Of a DNA stretch of 64,000 nt, positions 44,486-56,950 are shown one piece after another. Where the stretch lies: positions 40,955,001 through 41,019,000 of the forward strand of contig CM027378.1 of NCBI GenBank assembly GCA_015680905.1. Direction: 5' to 3'. Source of the DNA: Coptis chinensis (Eukaryota > Streptophyta > Magnoliopsida > Ranunculales > Ranunculaceae). The position numbers were made by a program, and so were the translations under genes. The number at the start of each line of letters is the position of its first letter. The stretch's first letter is position 1. A model generated the notes under the pieces. That model ran no database searches. It was not told where the DNA came from and saw only the letters and a program-made list of their open reading frames with translations.

Positions 44486-47400
44486 ATAGTGGGTTGTAGA
44501 TACAGCTGTTTCCTACCACGTCACACCCCACAAGAGTTTCTTCACTACCTATAAATTGGGTGATTTTGGTGAGGTAAAGATGGCTAACAATAAAGTCTCT
44601 AATATTGTAGGCATTGAGGATGTTCATGTAGAAATCAATGTCAGCTACACCTTGACACTCAAGGATGGAAGACATGTGCCTGACATTCGGCTAAGCCTAA
44701 TTTATGTTGGGAAGTTAGATGATGATGGCTTTCAAAGATTATTTGGTAACAGGGTATGGAAACTGAGCAGAGGTTCCATTATAGTAGCCAAAGGGAAGAA
44801 AACTTGCTCGCTTTACAAGACACATGCTAGTTTGTGTAAAACAGAGTTGAATGCGGCACAAGAAGAAGGTTCCTCCGAACTATGGCATAAGAGACTGTGT
44901 CATATGGGAGAAAAATGCATGGAAGTTCTTGCCAAGCAAAAGATCTTACCAAACATAAAAGGTACACATTGAAATAAATGCACTCATTATTTGGTTGGAA
45001 AACAACACAGGGTGTCTTTCCAAAGATTCCCCTCTCACAGAAAGGATAATGTCCTTGAGCTGGTACACACAAATTTATGTGGTCCTATGAAAATAAAGTC
45101 CCACGGGGGAGCTTTGTACTTCTTGACTTTCATTGATGATGCGTCAAGATAGGTACGGGCATATAGTCTGAAGACTAAGGATGAAGTTCTGGGTGTGTTC
45201 AAGACTTTCCATAACATGGTGGAAAGAGAGACAGGGAAGCCTTTGAAGTGTATTCACTCAGATAATAGGGGTGAGTACATTGGGCCATTTGAAGAGTATT
45301 GCAAGAGTCATGAGATTCGTCATGAGCAGACCGCTCCTGAGACACCGCAACACAATGGTATAGCCGAGAGGATGAATCATACCATTATAGAGAGGATGAG
45401 ATGCATGTTGTCTCACTCTAAGTTACCTAGGAGTTACTAGGTAGAAGCAATGCGCACAACCGTACATGTGATCAACCTATCGCCTTCGAAGCCTTTGAAT
45501 AGTGATTATCCAGAAAGAGTATGGTCAGGTAGAGTTATTGATTATGGATACTTTAGGATATTTGGGTGCAGGGCATTTGTTAATATTCCCAAGGATGAGA
45601 GATCCAAGCTTGATGACAAAGCTAAGCAGTGCATTTTTCTGGGTTATGGGGATGAGAAGTTTGGCTACAAACTTTGTGATCCGATCAACAAGAAGGTAAT
45701 CCGAAGTCGAGATGTTGTGTTCTTGGAAGACCAACCAATAGCAGACTTTGAGAATGGTGAGAAGCTTGAAGCTTTCATTGATGATATTGTTGACTTAGAA
45801 CCAGAAGTTCCTACTGTGGAATGTGCAGAAGGCATTAAGAATGCAGAGAACCATGGATTTGAAGCTCATGATGATGATCCTATTGCTCATGATAGGATAG
45901 AACCTATTGATATAGAAGATGTAGATGAAATGCATGAACCACCACCTGGGCAAGTATAAGTGCATCCTCCTGAACCACAAGAAGATGTGGTAAGAATATC
46001 CGATGGAGAGAGACAACACCACATACGTATGTTTTATTATCTGATGGTAGAGAACCTATGTACTATCAAGAGGCTCTTGAAGATACAGACAAAAAGAAGT
46101 GGTTGAAGGATATGCAAGATGAGATGGGTTATTTGCATACGCTAGAATCACAATTATGAGTTAGTTGAGAAACTGAAAGGAAGAAAAGTTTTCAAGAATA
46201 AGTGGATCTTCAAAGTCAAGCATGAGAAGAATAATCCACACCCAAGGCACAAAGTTTGCCTTGTTGTGAAGGGATTTGGTCAAAGAAATGGTATTGACTT
46301 TAATGAAATTTTCTCTCTTATAGTTAATATGACTTCAATCAGGGTGGTATTGGGTCTGATCGCAAGGATGAACCTAGAGGTTGAGCAACTAGATGTCAAG
46401 ACAGCTTTTGTTCATGGAGAACTTGAGGAAGATGTCTACATGGACAAGCCGGAGGGATTTGAGGTCAAAGGTAAGGAGCAACTGGTATGCAAGCTGAAAA
46501 TGAGCTTGTATAGGTTGAAGCAAGCACCGAGACAGTGGTACATAAAGTTTGAGTCCTTTATGGTGAAGCATGGATACAAGAAATCTGCTTCCGACCATTA
46601 TGTGTTTGTTCAAAAATTTCCTGATGGGGATTTCATAGTGCTCTTGTTGTATGTGGATGATATGTTGATAGTTGGTCAGAATATCAACATATATCTAAGC
46701 TGAAGAAAGACTTGAGTAAGTCCTTTGAGATGAAAGATTTGGGTCAAGCAAAGTAGATACTTGGTATGCGGATCACTCATGATAGAAAGAGTGGGAAGTT
46801 GTGGCTTTCTCAAGACAGCTACATTGAGAAGGTGTTGAAGAGATTCAACGTAGATCAAGCGAAGCCAGTCAGTTGTCCGCTTGGTGGCCAGTTCTGCATG
46901 ACCAAAGATATGTGTCTAAAAGGTGAGCATGAGCAGAGTCAAATGGAAAAGATTCCTTATACATCCTTAGTGGGCAGCTTGATGTATACAATGGTGTGTA
47001 CAAGACCGGATATTGCTTTCGCCGTTGGTGTTGTAAGACGATTTCTGTCAAATCTGGGTAAAGAGCATTGGGAAGGTGTTAAGTGGATATTTAGATATCT
47101 CATGGGCATTTCCAAGGTGTGTTTGTGTTTACATGGAAGTAAGACTTTGCTTGAAGGCTACACAGATGCATACATGGCAGGTGATGTTGACTCTATAAAG
47201 TCCACTTCCCGTTATCTGTTTACTTTTGTATGGGGAGCAGCTTCTTGGCAATCTAAGTTGCAAAAATGTGTTGCCCTCTCCACTATAGAAGATGAGTATA
47301 TTGCAGCTACCGAGTGTTATAAAGAGATGCCATGGATGAAGATGTTCTTCAATGAACTAGGGCTAAAACAAAAACAATTTGTAATTCTATGTGACAGTTA

Positions 47401-47623
47401 GAGTGTCATCCATTTGCGCAAGAATCCGAGTTTTCATTCTAGATCAAAGCACATACATGTGCATTATCATTGGATTAGAGAAGTTTTTGAAGACAAGCTA
47501 TTATGCATTGAGAAGATCCATACCGACAAGAACGGGTCAGATATAATGACCAAAGTCTTATCAAAAGATAAGTTTGACGTTTGTTGTGCTACCACCGAAA
47601 TGGTAGCACACTCCTCCGGTTGA
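44486..47623 (+). pseudogene. Copia pol: protease, integrase, reverse transcriptase, RNase H
   Basis: Protease: VVDTAVSYHVTPH (about 44490). GAG-pre-integrase: LWHKRLCHMG (44880). Integrase: LCGPMKIKS, FIDDAS, CIHSDNRGEYIGPFEEYC, PQHNGIAERMNHTI (45060-45390), followed by FGCRAFVNIPKDERSKLDDK. Reverse transcriptase: VKGFGQRNGIDFNEIFS, LDVKTAFVHGELEEDVYM, LKQAPRQWY and the catalytic LLYVDDMLIVG (46266-46685). RNase H: GYTDAYMAGD, SWQSKLQKCVALSTIEDEYI, ending with IREVFEDK (to 47623). Most of it is one frame, with stops at about 44487, 44971, 45438, 45957 and 47399 and a frameshift near 46690. Several stops replace tryptophan or glutamine codons. Confidence 0.92.
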
Positions 47624-47659
47624 ATTAGGAATGCATGGAGGTATCCCCCTTCACTATTT

Positions 47660-47672
47660 GGGAGGGGGAGAC
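47660..47672 (+). other. Polypurine tract of the copia element
   Basis: GGGAGGGGGAGAC directly precedes the 3' LTR, as expected for the plus-strand primer. Confidence 0.85.
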
Positions 47673-48155
47673 TATTAGTGTTATCGCTTACATGAGGATG
47701 AGGATGAAGGAGAGAAATAGGTATTGTTCGTGTGAAGAGGTCTGAGCGTGCACGCGCTCAGATTGGTTGTGACCAAGGCGCGCCCGCGCCCTTGCCGTGA
47801 AAAAGAAGATAGTTGTTTTTAGCCTCTTTTGAAAAAATCAAATTGGCCTTGCCAAAAGCACGCCCGCGCTCATGCCTTAACATCTCAGGTTCTTATTTTT
47901 CTACAGTAAACGCAAAATTTTGCAGACACACCGAAATTTCAGATTACTATAAAAATAGAAGTTAGGTTTAGGAAAACCAAGTCTTGAATAGAAACGCAAT
48001 TTTGAGAGCAATCAAAATTGAGAGAAAACCCTTGCAAAGAGAAAAACTTGTAAGGAGAGAAGAGAAATCTAGTAAGGTGGAGAGACTTAAGAGGAGTGAT
48101 TGTAATATTTCTTCCCACACTTATAAAAGGATAAGCTCTTGTGGAAGTAGACATT
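47673..48155 (+). repeat. 3' LTR of the copia element, left part
   Basis: It matches 42991-43525 of the 5' LTR; the first two bases are TA where TG is expected. It is about 50 bp shorter over the matching part. Interrupted by Athila after ACATT. Confidence 0.92.
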
Positions 48156-49762
48156 TGATAAGAGCCCAAAACTGTAGTTTTAACCCCTTAACAATAATAC
48201 TTTTAGACCAATTATGTGAGTAATAAATAAGAGTTAATGCTAATTACGTGCTTTTATGTATTTCAGGCATTGAAGTCAATTATGTGTAGAAATGTACCAC
48301 TTTGGCGATATAAAGGAGCAAGGGTTAGTTGCTAAGAAGTTCTGTGATTAAAGGCCAAGATTCAAGGAGAAAAATCCTTTGTAAAGCCCGGTCAGAAGCT
48401 GAAAAGTCAGAGTCAACGCGGGCAAAAACAGCACACAAAAGTCAGCAGAACTTCCGAAGACTGTATCTTTGGACTTAGACCTCAGAATTGGGCGTATCTT
48501 ACGTCAAAACGACCAGCTCGGAAAGCGATTTCCAATAGTCCAAACCTTGACCCAATCAGAGGAGTAAAAGTGGATGAAAAGCCTATTGAAGTGATAGCTA
48601 GCTGAAAAGGGCCCTGCGGACTGAAGAAATTGGGATTTGGGCTTGATTTTTCGGCCCAAAACATAGACCCTTAGCCCATGCACGAAAATGTGGATCTGGT
48701 CTCTTCCATTTCCACATACAAGACTTAGCTTTTAAGTACCAATTAGCATATGATAGAAGGTGGCCATTAGAGAATAATCTAGATCTAGTTTTGAGTTTTA
48801 TTCAATTAATTAGTTTTCAATTATTGTTTTAGATCTAGTTTTTACTTCACAATAGATTAGTTAGAACAAGTAAATGATTAATTTAGAATCACATTTAGTT
48901 TTATAATAAAGTATTCATCTTTAATTCCGATTTAGTTTATTGATTAAATTCTTGTTTAGTTTTAGTATTGTTAAATTCATAAATTAGTTGTCTTAAATTG
49001 CTAATTAGTTAATCATAATCTAGTTTTAATTATTTAGTTATCAATTTCATTTCTTAGTTGTTAATTTAGATTTGAATCTATTGATTAGTTAAATTAGTAA
49101 AATTAGAATCTTTATATGCTGTCTAGTTTTAATTCAATTGGAAATGATAGTTTGATGAATCAAGGCTAAACCTCCATTAGAGGGGTTTGATGAAACCTTG
49201 ATGAAAACTTGATTGTGTTGTGTAGAATCGTTGTAAGAGTCTATTCCACTCTAGAAGGTCATTGATTCGCCATGAGAATGGGTTGGATTTCCTCACATGC
49301 TAGTTATGAATTGGTAGAGATGCCATGTATAATTAGGGATTAGAACGACCAATTCTTACCGTAAGAACGTAAGAATTGGATTACAACAATCTATGCTAGT
49401 TTATTAAGTTGGATTCTAGGTGGATTAAATTCCCCCGTAATTCTTATTCAAGATTCAAACCTTAGTATTTCGTAGCATTTCGTAGTTGAATCATCATAGT
49501 TAGTATCTTGTTCTTAGAATTCACATCGTGGTATAATCCCTTCGTAAAACTCTCATTCACTTTGGTAGGATTGATAGTCGTAGAATACTTTGAATGCTAA
49601 AAAAATAGGAGTGGAACGAATCTTCTATTCCAACTCTATTTTGATAGATTCGAGAGTAGAAATCTTTGATAAATATAGTATTCATAAAAGTTTTGGTTTT
49701 ACTTGCGTTTGAATTTCAACATTTATTCGTGAGTAGAACTATTCAAATTTTATCATTTATCA
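48156..49762 (+). repeat. 5' LTR of the Athila element (1607 bp)
   Basis: It starts TGATAAGAGCCCAAAACTG and ends TTTATCA. The region 48780-49130 is loosely repetitive with TTAGTTTT and AATTAGTT words. It contains AAGGCTAAACCTCCATTAGA, shared with the solo LTR at 38533. Confidence 0.93.
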
Positions 49763-49764
49763 AA

Positions 49765-49782
49765 TGGCGTCGCTGCCATCAT
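49765..49782 (+). other. Primer binding site of the Athila element
   Basis: TGGCGTCGCTGCCATC, two bases after the LTR, resembles the tRNA-Asp site TGGCGCCGTTGCC used by Athila elements, with a few substitutions. Confidence 0.75.
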
Positions 49783-50518
49783 AGTTCCCTTTAGTATTGT
49801 TTTCTTTAGAATTGTTAGTTTTCCAAAGTCCCATAACCCACCCACCCTTGTTTGATTCTCACTGTGGTTGTCCATTTCAGCACTGAAAATTTTCCTTGCA
49901 GAATTACCGCGAGTGCGACCAGCATACCAAGGCAAGCTAAATTGGGCCACTTTCAGCGACCGTGCCACCAAAGCCAAGGCAAAACGAAGAGCACCCCACC
50001 GCGCCCTAGACCTTGAGTTTTTCCCTGAGCGCAACCCGAGCCCTACCAAGGCTAAATTGGAGTGAAACCCGCGCCCAAACGCCTGGAACTCCAGCTTGAC
50101 ATAAGTGAGACCTACGCCCTACTTAGGCCTATTTTGAGCGCGACCTGCGCCCTCTGCGGAAACTGCCCGATTTCTACAGGTTTGTTTCAAATTTCCATTT
50201 CTTCATAGCTTTTAGTGTTCTAACTTGTTATACACACTGGGCACGCGTAAACAAGACGCTATTCATAAGCGAAGCAAGGAGGTATTCAGGTACTCTTTTC
50301 TTCCACACCTCACATCTCCTGTTAGAGGTTCATACTACCATATCAGGATTGTTTGGAGTGTTGTTGTGTTTCATTAAGATTGGCTTAGCCTTGCATGAGA
50401 TTAAGCTCAGGCCGAAGAAAAACGCCTAACGTAATCAACCGCAACGTCAACAAACCGCCTTTCTAGTATACCACTCACTACACCTCTAGCTAATATACCA
50501 CACACACCACCTGAAATA
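49783..50518 (+). other. Leader of the Athila element with a GC-rich motif array
   Basis: Non-coding. Positions 49905-50165 contain repeated words of the type GAGCGCGACCTGCGCCC, CCTACCAAGGC and GCCTGGAACTCCAG, much more GC-rich than the rest. A similar array is found at 58655-58935. Confidence 0.7.
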
Positions 50519-51770
50519 ATGACTGAAGAAAGAGAGTCTCCTCTCTCTGACTTTTACAAAGCCTTGAATGATAGCCCTAAATCTTGCATCGTTTTATCAG
50601 ACCCAGTGGGGGATTTCCGAATCCCTCCAACTATATTTAATTTGTTACCCATTTTTCATGGGTTAGACCATAAAAAGCCTTATCAGCACATGCGCAGGAT
50701 TGACCAAGTCCTTACTACATTCCACCATCCAACGGTTGGTGCTGAACAAATTAAACTAAGGGTATTTCCTTTCACTTTAGCCGATAAGGCGACGTCTTGG
50801 TTAATTGCCCAAGCGCCTAATTCTGTGGACTCGTGGGCTAAACTTGTTCAACTATTTATGGAACACTTTTACCCACAACTGAAGACCGATGAAATGCTTT
50901 CCAAGATTCATTTCTTTCGATATAATCCTCATGAATCATTTTCAGAGGCTTGGAATCATTTCACCAATCTTCTTATAGAGTGTCCACACCATAACCTCGT
51001 GAAAAACATGCTAGTTCGTGCCTTTTTCAAAGGACTTCTACACCACCATAAAGAAGTCCTTGACATAATGAATGGGGGTAGTTTCCTAAGTAAGGGAGCC
51101 TCAGAGGCTTATAAATTTTTAGAAGATCAAACTAAGCGTAATAATACTAGGGGGGGTAGTGACGATTTCCCCCGTTCCGCTAGTTTTTCTACAACAGTTA
51201 AAACCGCCGGTATGTTTGAGATGAAACCCGATCCGGAACTTAAAAATTTAATCAAATCTCTAACTAAAAAGGTAGAGGCTATTTTTGTTCAACAAACGCC
51301 TATCCCCATCATGAATGTCAACTCCAATCCATGTAATTTCTGTTTGAGTCCAGAGCATCCCGACTCCTATTGTCCTCTCGCCTATGAACAACAACAATCA
51401 CAACAAGATAATGTTTGCTTGATTAATAGTTATCCTATTCCTAACGCCCCTTGGAGACAACATCCCAACTTCAGTTGGAGAAATAATCAACAAGTAACAC
51501 CTCCAGGGTTTAATAATCAAAATGTTAGGCCAGCAAACAATTATAACCAAGGCCCACCACGACAAGGTCAGGGTAATTATAATTATAACAACCAAGCTTA
51601 ACCACGACAAGGACAAGGTCAGGGTAATTATAATAATTATAACAATAATAATTATAATGCTAATAGAGGTATCGTTCTGGTTAATAATAATAACTATCAA
51701 AATCCACCAATTAATAATCAACATGACATAGTTCCTGTCACATGACCAGTAGCAAATACTACTCCACAAC
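50519..51770 (+). pseudogene. Athila gag
   Basis: ATG 50519 starts MTEERESPLSDFYKAL. The gag core includes IFHGLDHKKPYQHMRRI, LRVFPFTLADKATSWL, FMEHFYPQLKTDEML and FFKGLLHHHKEVLDIM, typical for Athila. A cysteine/histidine cluster (CNFCLSPEHPDSYCPLAYE, about 51330-51390) is the zinc-knuckle-like module. The C-terminal part is rich in N, Q and Y (51420-51720). Stops at 51599 (TAA) and 51743 (TGA) interrupt an otherwise continuous frame that leads into pol. Confidence 0.9.
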
Positions 51771-54700
51771 CGAATCGTTTTGATACCTTAATGCAATCTC
51801 AACAACAGATTTTACAAGCCATCCAACTTTCCTTACAACAGTTTGCTCAAAAGAAAGTACAACCCAAAAGTGTGTTCCCAGGTCAAGCGATAGCTAATCC
51901 TAAAACAACAAACATAGCCTTTGAGGTGAATGGTAATACTAGTACGGAAAATGCAAACGTAAGTGAGCTAAATGCCATCATCACTTTCTGTTCTGGGAGA
52001 GTGGTTGATAACAAAGTAACTATGCCTATAGTTACCCCACCAGTTGTCCCTACACCAGAGATTGAACTAGATACCGTAATTGAAACTGAAGAGCCTACCC
52101 CTGTAGAGGTACCAGTTAAACCACAACCTAAGAAACAGAAAGCAAAGGTTAGACATCTAGTTGATCCATACGCTAAATATAGAGAGAAACCACTGTTTCC
52201 CCAGAAATTACCTATGTTAAACAGGGATACAAACTTTGACTAGATTAGGAAAGTTTTTAAAAATCTAACGATAAACTTACCTTTTCTGGACGCAATTAAA
52301 AAATTACCTCACCATGCTAAGTTTCTTAAAGAGTTGTGCACTAAAAAGCGTAAGACAAATATTCCTAAAGACGCCTTTTTAACTAAACATTTTCCAACTT
52401 TAACGGAACACAATGGAATCGTTAAGTACAAGGACCCTGGTCATCCCACTGTACAATGGACCTTAGGAGATTCCCATATGACGACCGTTTTACTAGACCT
52501 GGGGGCGAGTGTTAACTTACTCCCGTATGACATATACAAACAAATAGGTCTACAAGAGATGCAACCTACTAAAATGACGTTGCAATTAGCGGATTGATCT
52601 ATTAAGTACCCTAAGGGTGTGGTTGAAAACATGCTTGTTAAGGTCCAGGATTTCTACTATCCTACTGATTTTGTTATCCTCAATACAGAAGTCGCTAACG
52701 ACTCTGTTTCGATCATCTTAGGGCGTCCCTTCTTGGCGACTGCCAATGCGCTTATAAACTGCCAAGATGGTTCGATGTCCTTGTCTTTTGGCCATCTTTC
52801 GGTTGAGGTAAATGCTTTTAAAATGATGAAACAGTTACTAGATTTGTCTAAAGATGGAGAGGTTAGCATGATCGAGAGCTTAGCTCAAGATTACTTTACT
52901 AACACATTTCCAGAAAACCATATGCATAAATTCCTTTCTTTTGGAAGTTCAGATTTTGTCAATGACTCCTACGTAGAGGAACTCAACACCATCTTCGAGT
53001 CTACACAAATCATAGACCCTTCGGTTGCTCCATATACAGAGTTTGAAGACCTGCTGCCTAAGCAAGTATTCATTACTCAAGATGAGGACCCTCTAGAAAC
53101 ATTTATCGATATTCCTTCCACCCCGGTGCTTAAACCTCTTCCTCCTGACTTAAAGTATATTCAACTTGATCCGGACGGTAGTCACCCGGTAATTATATCT
53201 TCTCTGTTATCTAAGGAGGAAGAGACACGGTTAATCAGGGTGATTAGGGAACATCATTCTGCGATTGGTTGGTCCCTAGCCGACATTAAGGGAATTGACC
53301 CTAATGTATGCACTCATCGTATCCATTTGGAGGATAAAGCAAATACGTCTTGCAAACCTCAGCATCGCTTGAACCCTGCCATGAATGAGGTGGTCTGGGA
53401 AGAGGTCTTACGGTTAGTCGATGCGGGTATCATATACCCAATCTTTGATTGCGAATGGGTAAGTCCCATTCATGTAGTTCCTAAGAAATCAGGGATTACC
53501 ATGGTACGTAATGCCAAGGGTGAATATGTTGCCACGCATGGTCCTATGAAATGGAGGATTTGTATTGATTACAGACGTTTAAATGTTATGACATGAAAGA
53601 AACATTTTCCTTTACCCTTTATTGATCAGATGCTTGAACGTCTAGCTGGTCATGCTTTTTAATGCTTTTTGGATGGCTACTCTGGCTATTTCCAAATTAT
53701 TATTGATATAGATGACCAAGAAAAGACTACCTTCACATGTCCTTTTGGAACATACGCCAATAAATGAATGCCTTTTGGCCTTTGTAATGCTCCTGGTACC
53801 TTCCAGTGGTGTATGCTTCATATATTTAGTGACATGGTAGAGCGTTTCATGGAAGTATTCATGGATGATTTTTCTATCTATGGAGACTCTTTCACTGACT
53901 GCCTATCTAACCTGTCTAAGGTTTTGACACGATGTGAAGAGAAGAGTCTTGTTTTAAATTGGAAAAAAATTTATTTCATGGTGAAAAAAGGCATAGTACT
54001 AGGTCACATAGTAACCAGTGATGGCATCGAAGTAGATAAGGCCAAACTAGATAAGATAGCGACTCTACCTATACTGCGGACTGTCCATGATATTTGAGCC
54101 TTTCTAGGCCATGCAGGTTGTTATAGGTGCTTTATCAAAGATTTTTCAAAAATAGCTAGGCCGTTAACTAATCTGCTTATAAAGGATGGCATCTTTGATT
54201 TTAATTTTAACTGTAAACAAGCTTTTTAAACTTTAAAAGCCGCCTTAACTTATGCACTCATTATACAGCCTCCCGATTGGTCTAAACCTTTCGAACTCAT
54301 GTGTGATGTTAGTGATTATACAGTTGGTGCTGTCTTGGGACAGAAACTAGATAATAAATCCATTGTTATTTATTATGCTAGTAAAACTTTAAACGATGCT
54401 CAAATGAATTATACAACTACTGAAAAAGAATTCTTAGCTATCGTTTATGCTTTAGATAAGTTTCGTCCTTATTTGGTTGGTTCTTAGACTCTAGTTTACA
54501 CGGACCATGCAGCCCTTAGGTACCTTGTCGCAAAGAAGGATGCTAAGTAGAGATTAATCTGATAGATTCTTCTCTTGCAAGAATTCACATTAAAAATAAA
54601 AGACAAACGAGGGGTCGAAAATGTAGTTGCTGACCATTTATCTAGACTTACAAACGACGATGATAGTGATTATGAGTCCATACCGGGCTCTTTTCCTGAT

Positions 54701-55982
54701 GAGCATCTGTATGCTATTTTTTCTGCACCATGGTACGCTGACACTGTAAATTATTTAGCGTCTGATGTTATTCCTTATGATTGGTCAAGAAATGAACGTA
54801 AGAAGTTCTTGGCCAGAGTTAAGCTGTACTACTGGGATAAGCCCTACCTTTTCAAGTATTGTGCGGATCAGATTATTCGTCGTTGTATTCCCCAATGGGA
54901 ATATAATGAGGTTCTCTCATTCTGCCATGACAAAGAGTGTGGTGGCCATTTTAGTGGTATGAAAACAGCTGCTAAAACTCTTGAATGTGGGTTTTATTGG
55001 CCTACAATCTTTAAAGATGCCCAAGTGCATTGCAAGACGTGCATTCGTTGCCAACAACTTGGGCGAATCACGAAGTGTAATATGATGCCATTAAATCCAA
55101 TCATGGTGGTAGAAATTTTTGACGTATGGGGCATTGATTTCATGGGTCCCTTTCCAATTTCCCACGGTTTCATTTATATTCTAGTTGCTGTGGACTACGT
55201 GTCTAAATGGATAGAGGCCATGGCTTGCCGTAACAATGACCATAAGACAGTTGTGTTGTTTGTTAAACAGTATATTTTCTGTCGATTTGACATTCCCAAA
55301 GCCATCATTAGTGATGGTGGAACACATTTTTGCAATAGAGTTGTTGTATCTCTCATGAAAAAGTATGTAGTTACAAATAATGTAGTAACTCCATATCATC
55401 CACAAGCTAGCGGACAAGTAGAAGTTTCTAATAGGGAAATCAAAAAGATAATAGAAACAACTATAAATCCTGATAGGAAAGACTGGTCAAAGCGTCTATT
55501 TGATGCATTATTGGCATATAGGACTGCTTTCAAAACTCCTATAGGTATGTCTCCCTTTAGACTTGTATTTGGGAAACCTTGTCATTTGCCCGTTGAATTG
55601 GAACAACGCGCTATGTGGGCTATAAAAAACCTTAACTTCAATTTTGATGAGGCGGGTGTCAAGCGCAAGTTGCAATTGAATGAGCTTGAAGAAATCCGTA
55701 GCGATTCTTATGATCTCGAGAAGGATTATAAAGCTAACATGAAACGTGTTCATGATAAGCAAATCTTGCGCAAAGAGTTTGTGGTAGGTGAAAAGGTCTT
55801 ACTTTACAACTCCCGTCTACATATTTTTCCAGGGAATCGCCCCTTACGGGGCAATTACCTTGGTAAATCCCAAGGACAACAGTACCTTTGAAGTCAATGG
55901 CCAACGGTTAAAACATTTCCACGAGCTTTTGTCCCTTGATGTAGAGGAAGTCCTTTTACAGGACCCTATCTATCCGGACTGA
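51771..55982 (+). pseudogene. Athila pol: protease, reverse transcriptase, RNase H, integrase
   Basis: One frame from gag to 55891, broken almost only by stops (about 52241, 52595, 53594, 53660, 53765, 54095, 54226, 54485, 54548 and 54560). Protease: TVLLDLGASVNLLPYDIY (52485-52540), with the DLGAS active-site form usual in Athila, and IILGRPFLATA. Reverse transcriptase: NPAMNEVVWEEVLRLVDAG, MKWRICIDYRRLN, MPFGLCNAPGTFQWCM, VFMDDFSIYGDS with catalytic MDD. RNase H: FELMCDVSDYTVGAVLGQ, YTTTEKEFLAIVYALDKFR, YTDHAALRYL. Integrase: HFSGMKTAAKTL, CKTCIRCQQLG, WGIDFMGPFP, IISDGGTHF, YHPQASGQVEVSNREIKKII, so the catalytic D, D and E are kept. A small deletion/frameshift near 55835 precedes the end (GAITLVNPKDNSTFEVNGQ). 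Confidence 0.93.
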
Positions 55983-56950
55983 CCTTTTCGTTGGTGTACT
56001 TCCTTTCATTTCCATATATTGGTAAGTGCACCATTCAGGTAACCGGGCCCTCCCTATGGAGTGTGTGGCTGTAAGTACCGGATCTTAAGTCCACGTTAAA
56101 CATAATTCTTGTTTTCCACTCTTGCATGTTTTCTCGGATTTTGAGTCATGTTCCTCTATGGTGTGAATTATGCAATTATTGTTTTCTTGCTTTTCTTATA
56201 TTAAATATTTTTCATAAAAAAAATAAAAATTGTTAAAATCACAAACATAGTAATTTAGGAAGTCTTGGGAATCTGACTTTAAAAGACCTACTTTTAAAAC
56301 AAATTTTCTAAACTCTGTGTCTAAAATTTGTTTGGGGGTGGGGTGTTCGTTTCCGTCCTGGATTGTTCAACTTTCCAGTTGTGTTGTTTAGACTGTTAAA
56401 TTGCATTTTGATTCGGGTTGACATTATCTATGAAATTAGAGTTCATTCGTTCTCATAACTTACATCATGCACACACTTCAAGGCATTTTTCATATGTCAT
56501 CCACAGTCGGAATAGAGTGTTTTATGGTTCATTGGATTGGAAATTCTCTCCTTACCATTTCTATATCTCATTCGCAAAAATTGGACTAGTAACGAAGTGG
56601 AAATTTTTTTTTTGGATCGAATTGGGCTTGGGCCCAAGCCCACAGTACAACCCAAGAACGCATCGCGCCTTCTTCTTCATCTTCCCACTTTCGCCATTAA
56701 CAACTTCAAAACCTAACATAAAAAAAAAAAATAATAAATAACCTCAATGCACCCACGCCCACAATACAATTCCAACTTCAAATCTTCTCCAAAACATTCC
56801 TCCACCAATCCCAACAATTTCCACCACCGAAAACCACCCAAAATCAAAGAATTTAGAATTGCCGCGCCACCACCATTGTTTTGTTGGTGAGGGGGTCTCA
56901 AACTCCATCCCCACATTCCATTTAAACCCCCAAATCATTCTAAAATATCA
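55983..56950 (+). other. Spacer between Athila pol and the first downstream ORF
   Basis: Non-coding, AT-rich except 55995-56060. CAAGGCATTT and CAGGTAACC words could be splice sites for a subgenomic RNA, but none is proven. Confidence 0.4.

Noticed and set aside
51398-51769. Isoleucine-rich minus-strand ORF looking like a membrane protein
   Set aside because: It is the antisense shadow of the Asn/Gln/Tyr-rich end of the Athila gag; the hydrophobicity is a codon artefact.
56713-56938. Tryptophan/glycine-rich minus-strand ORFs
   Set aside because: Antisense to the spacer and the start of the Athila third ORF; no domain and no conservation signal.
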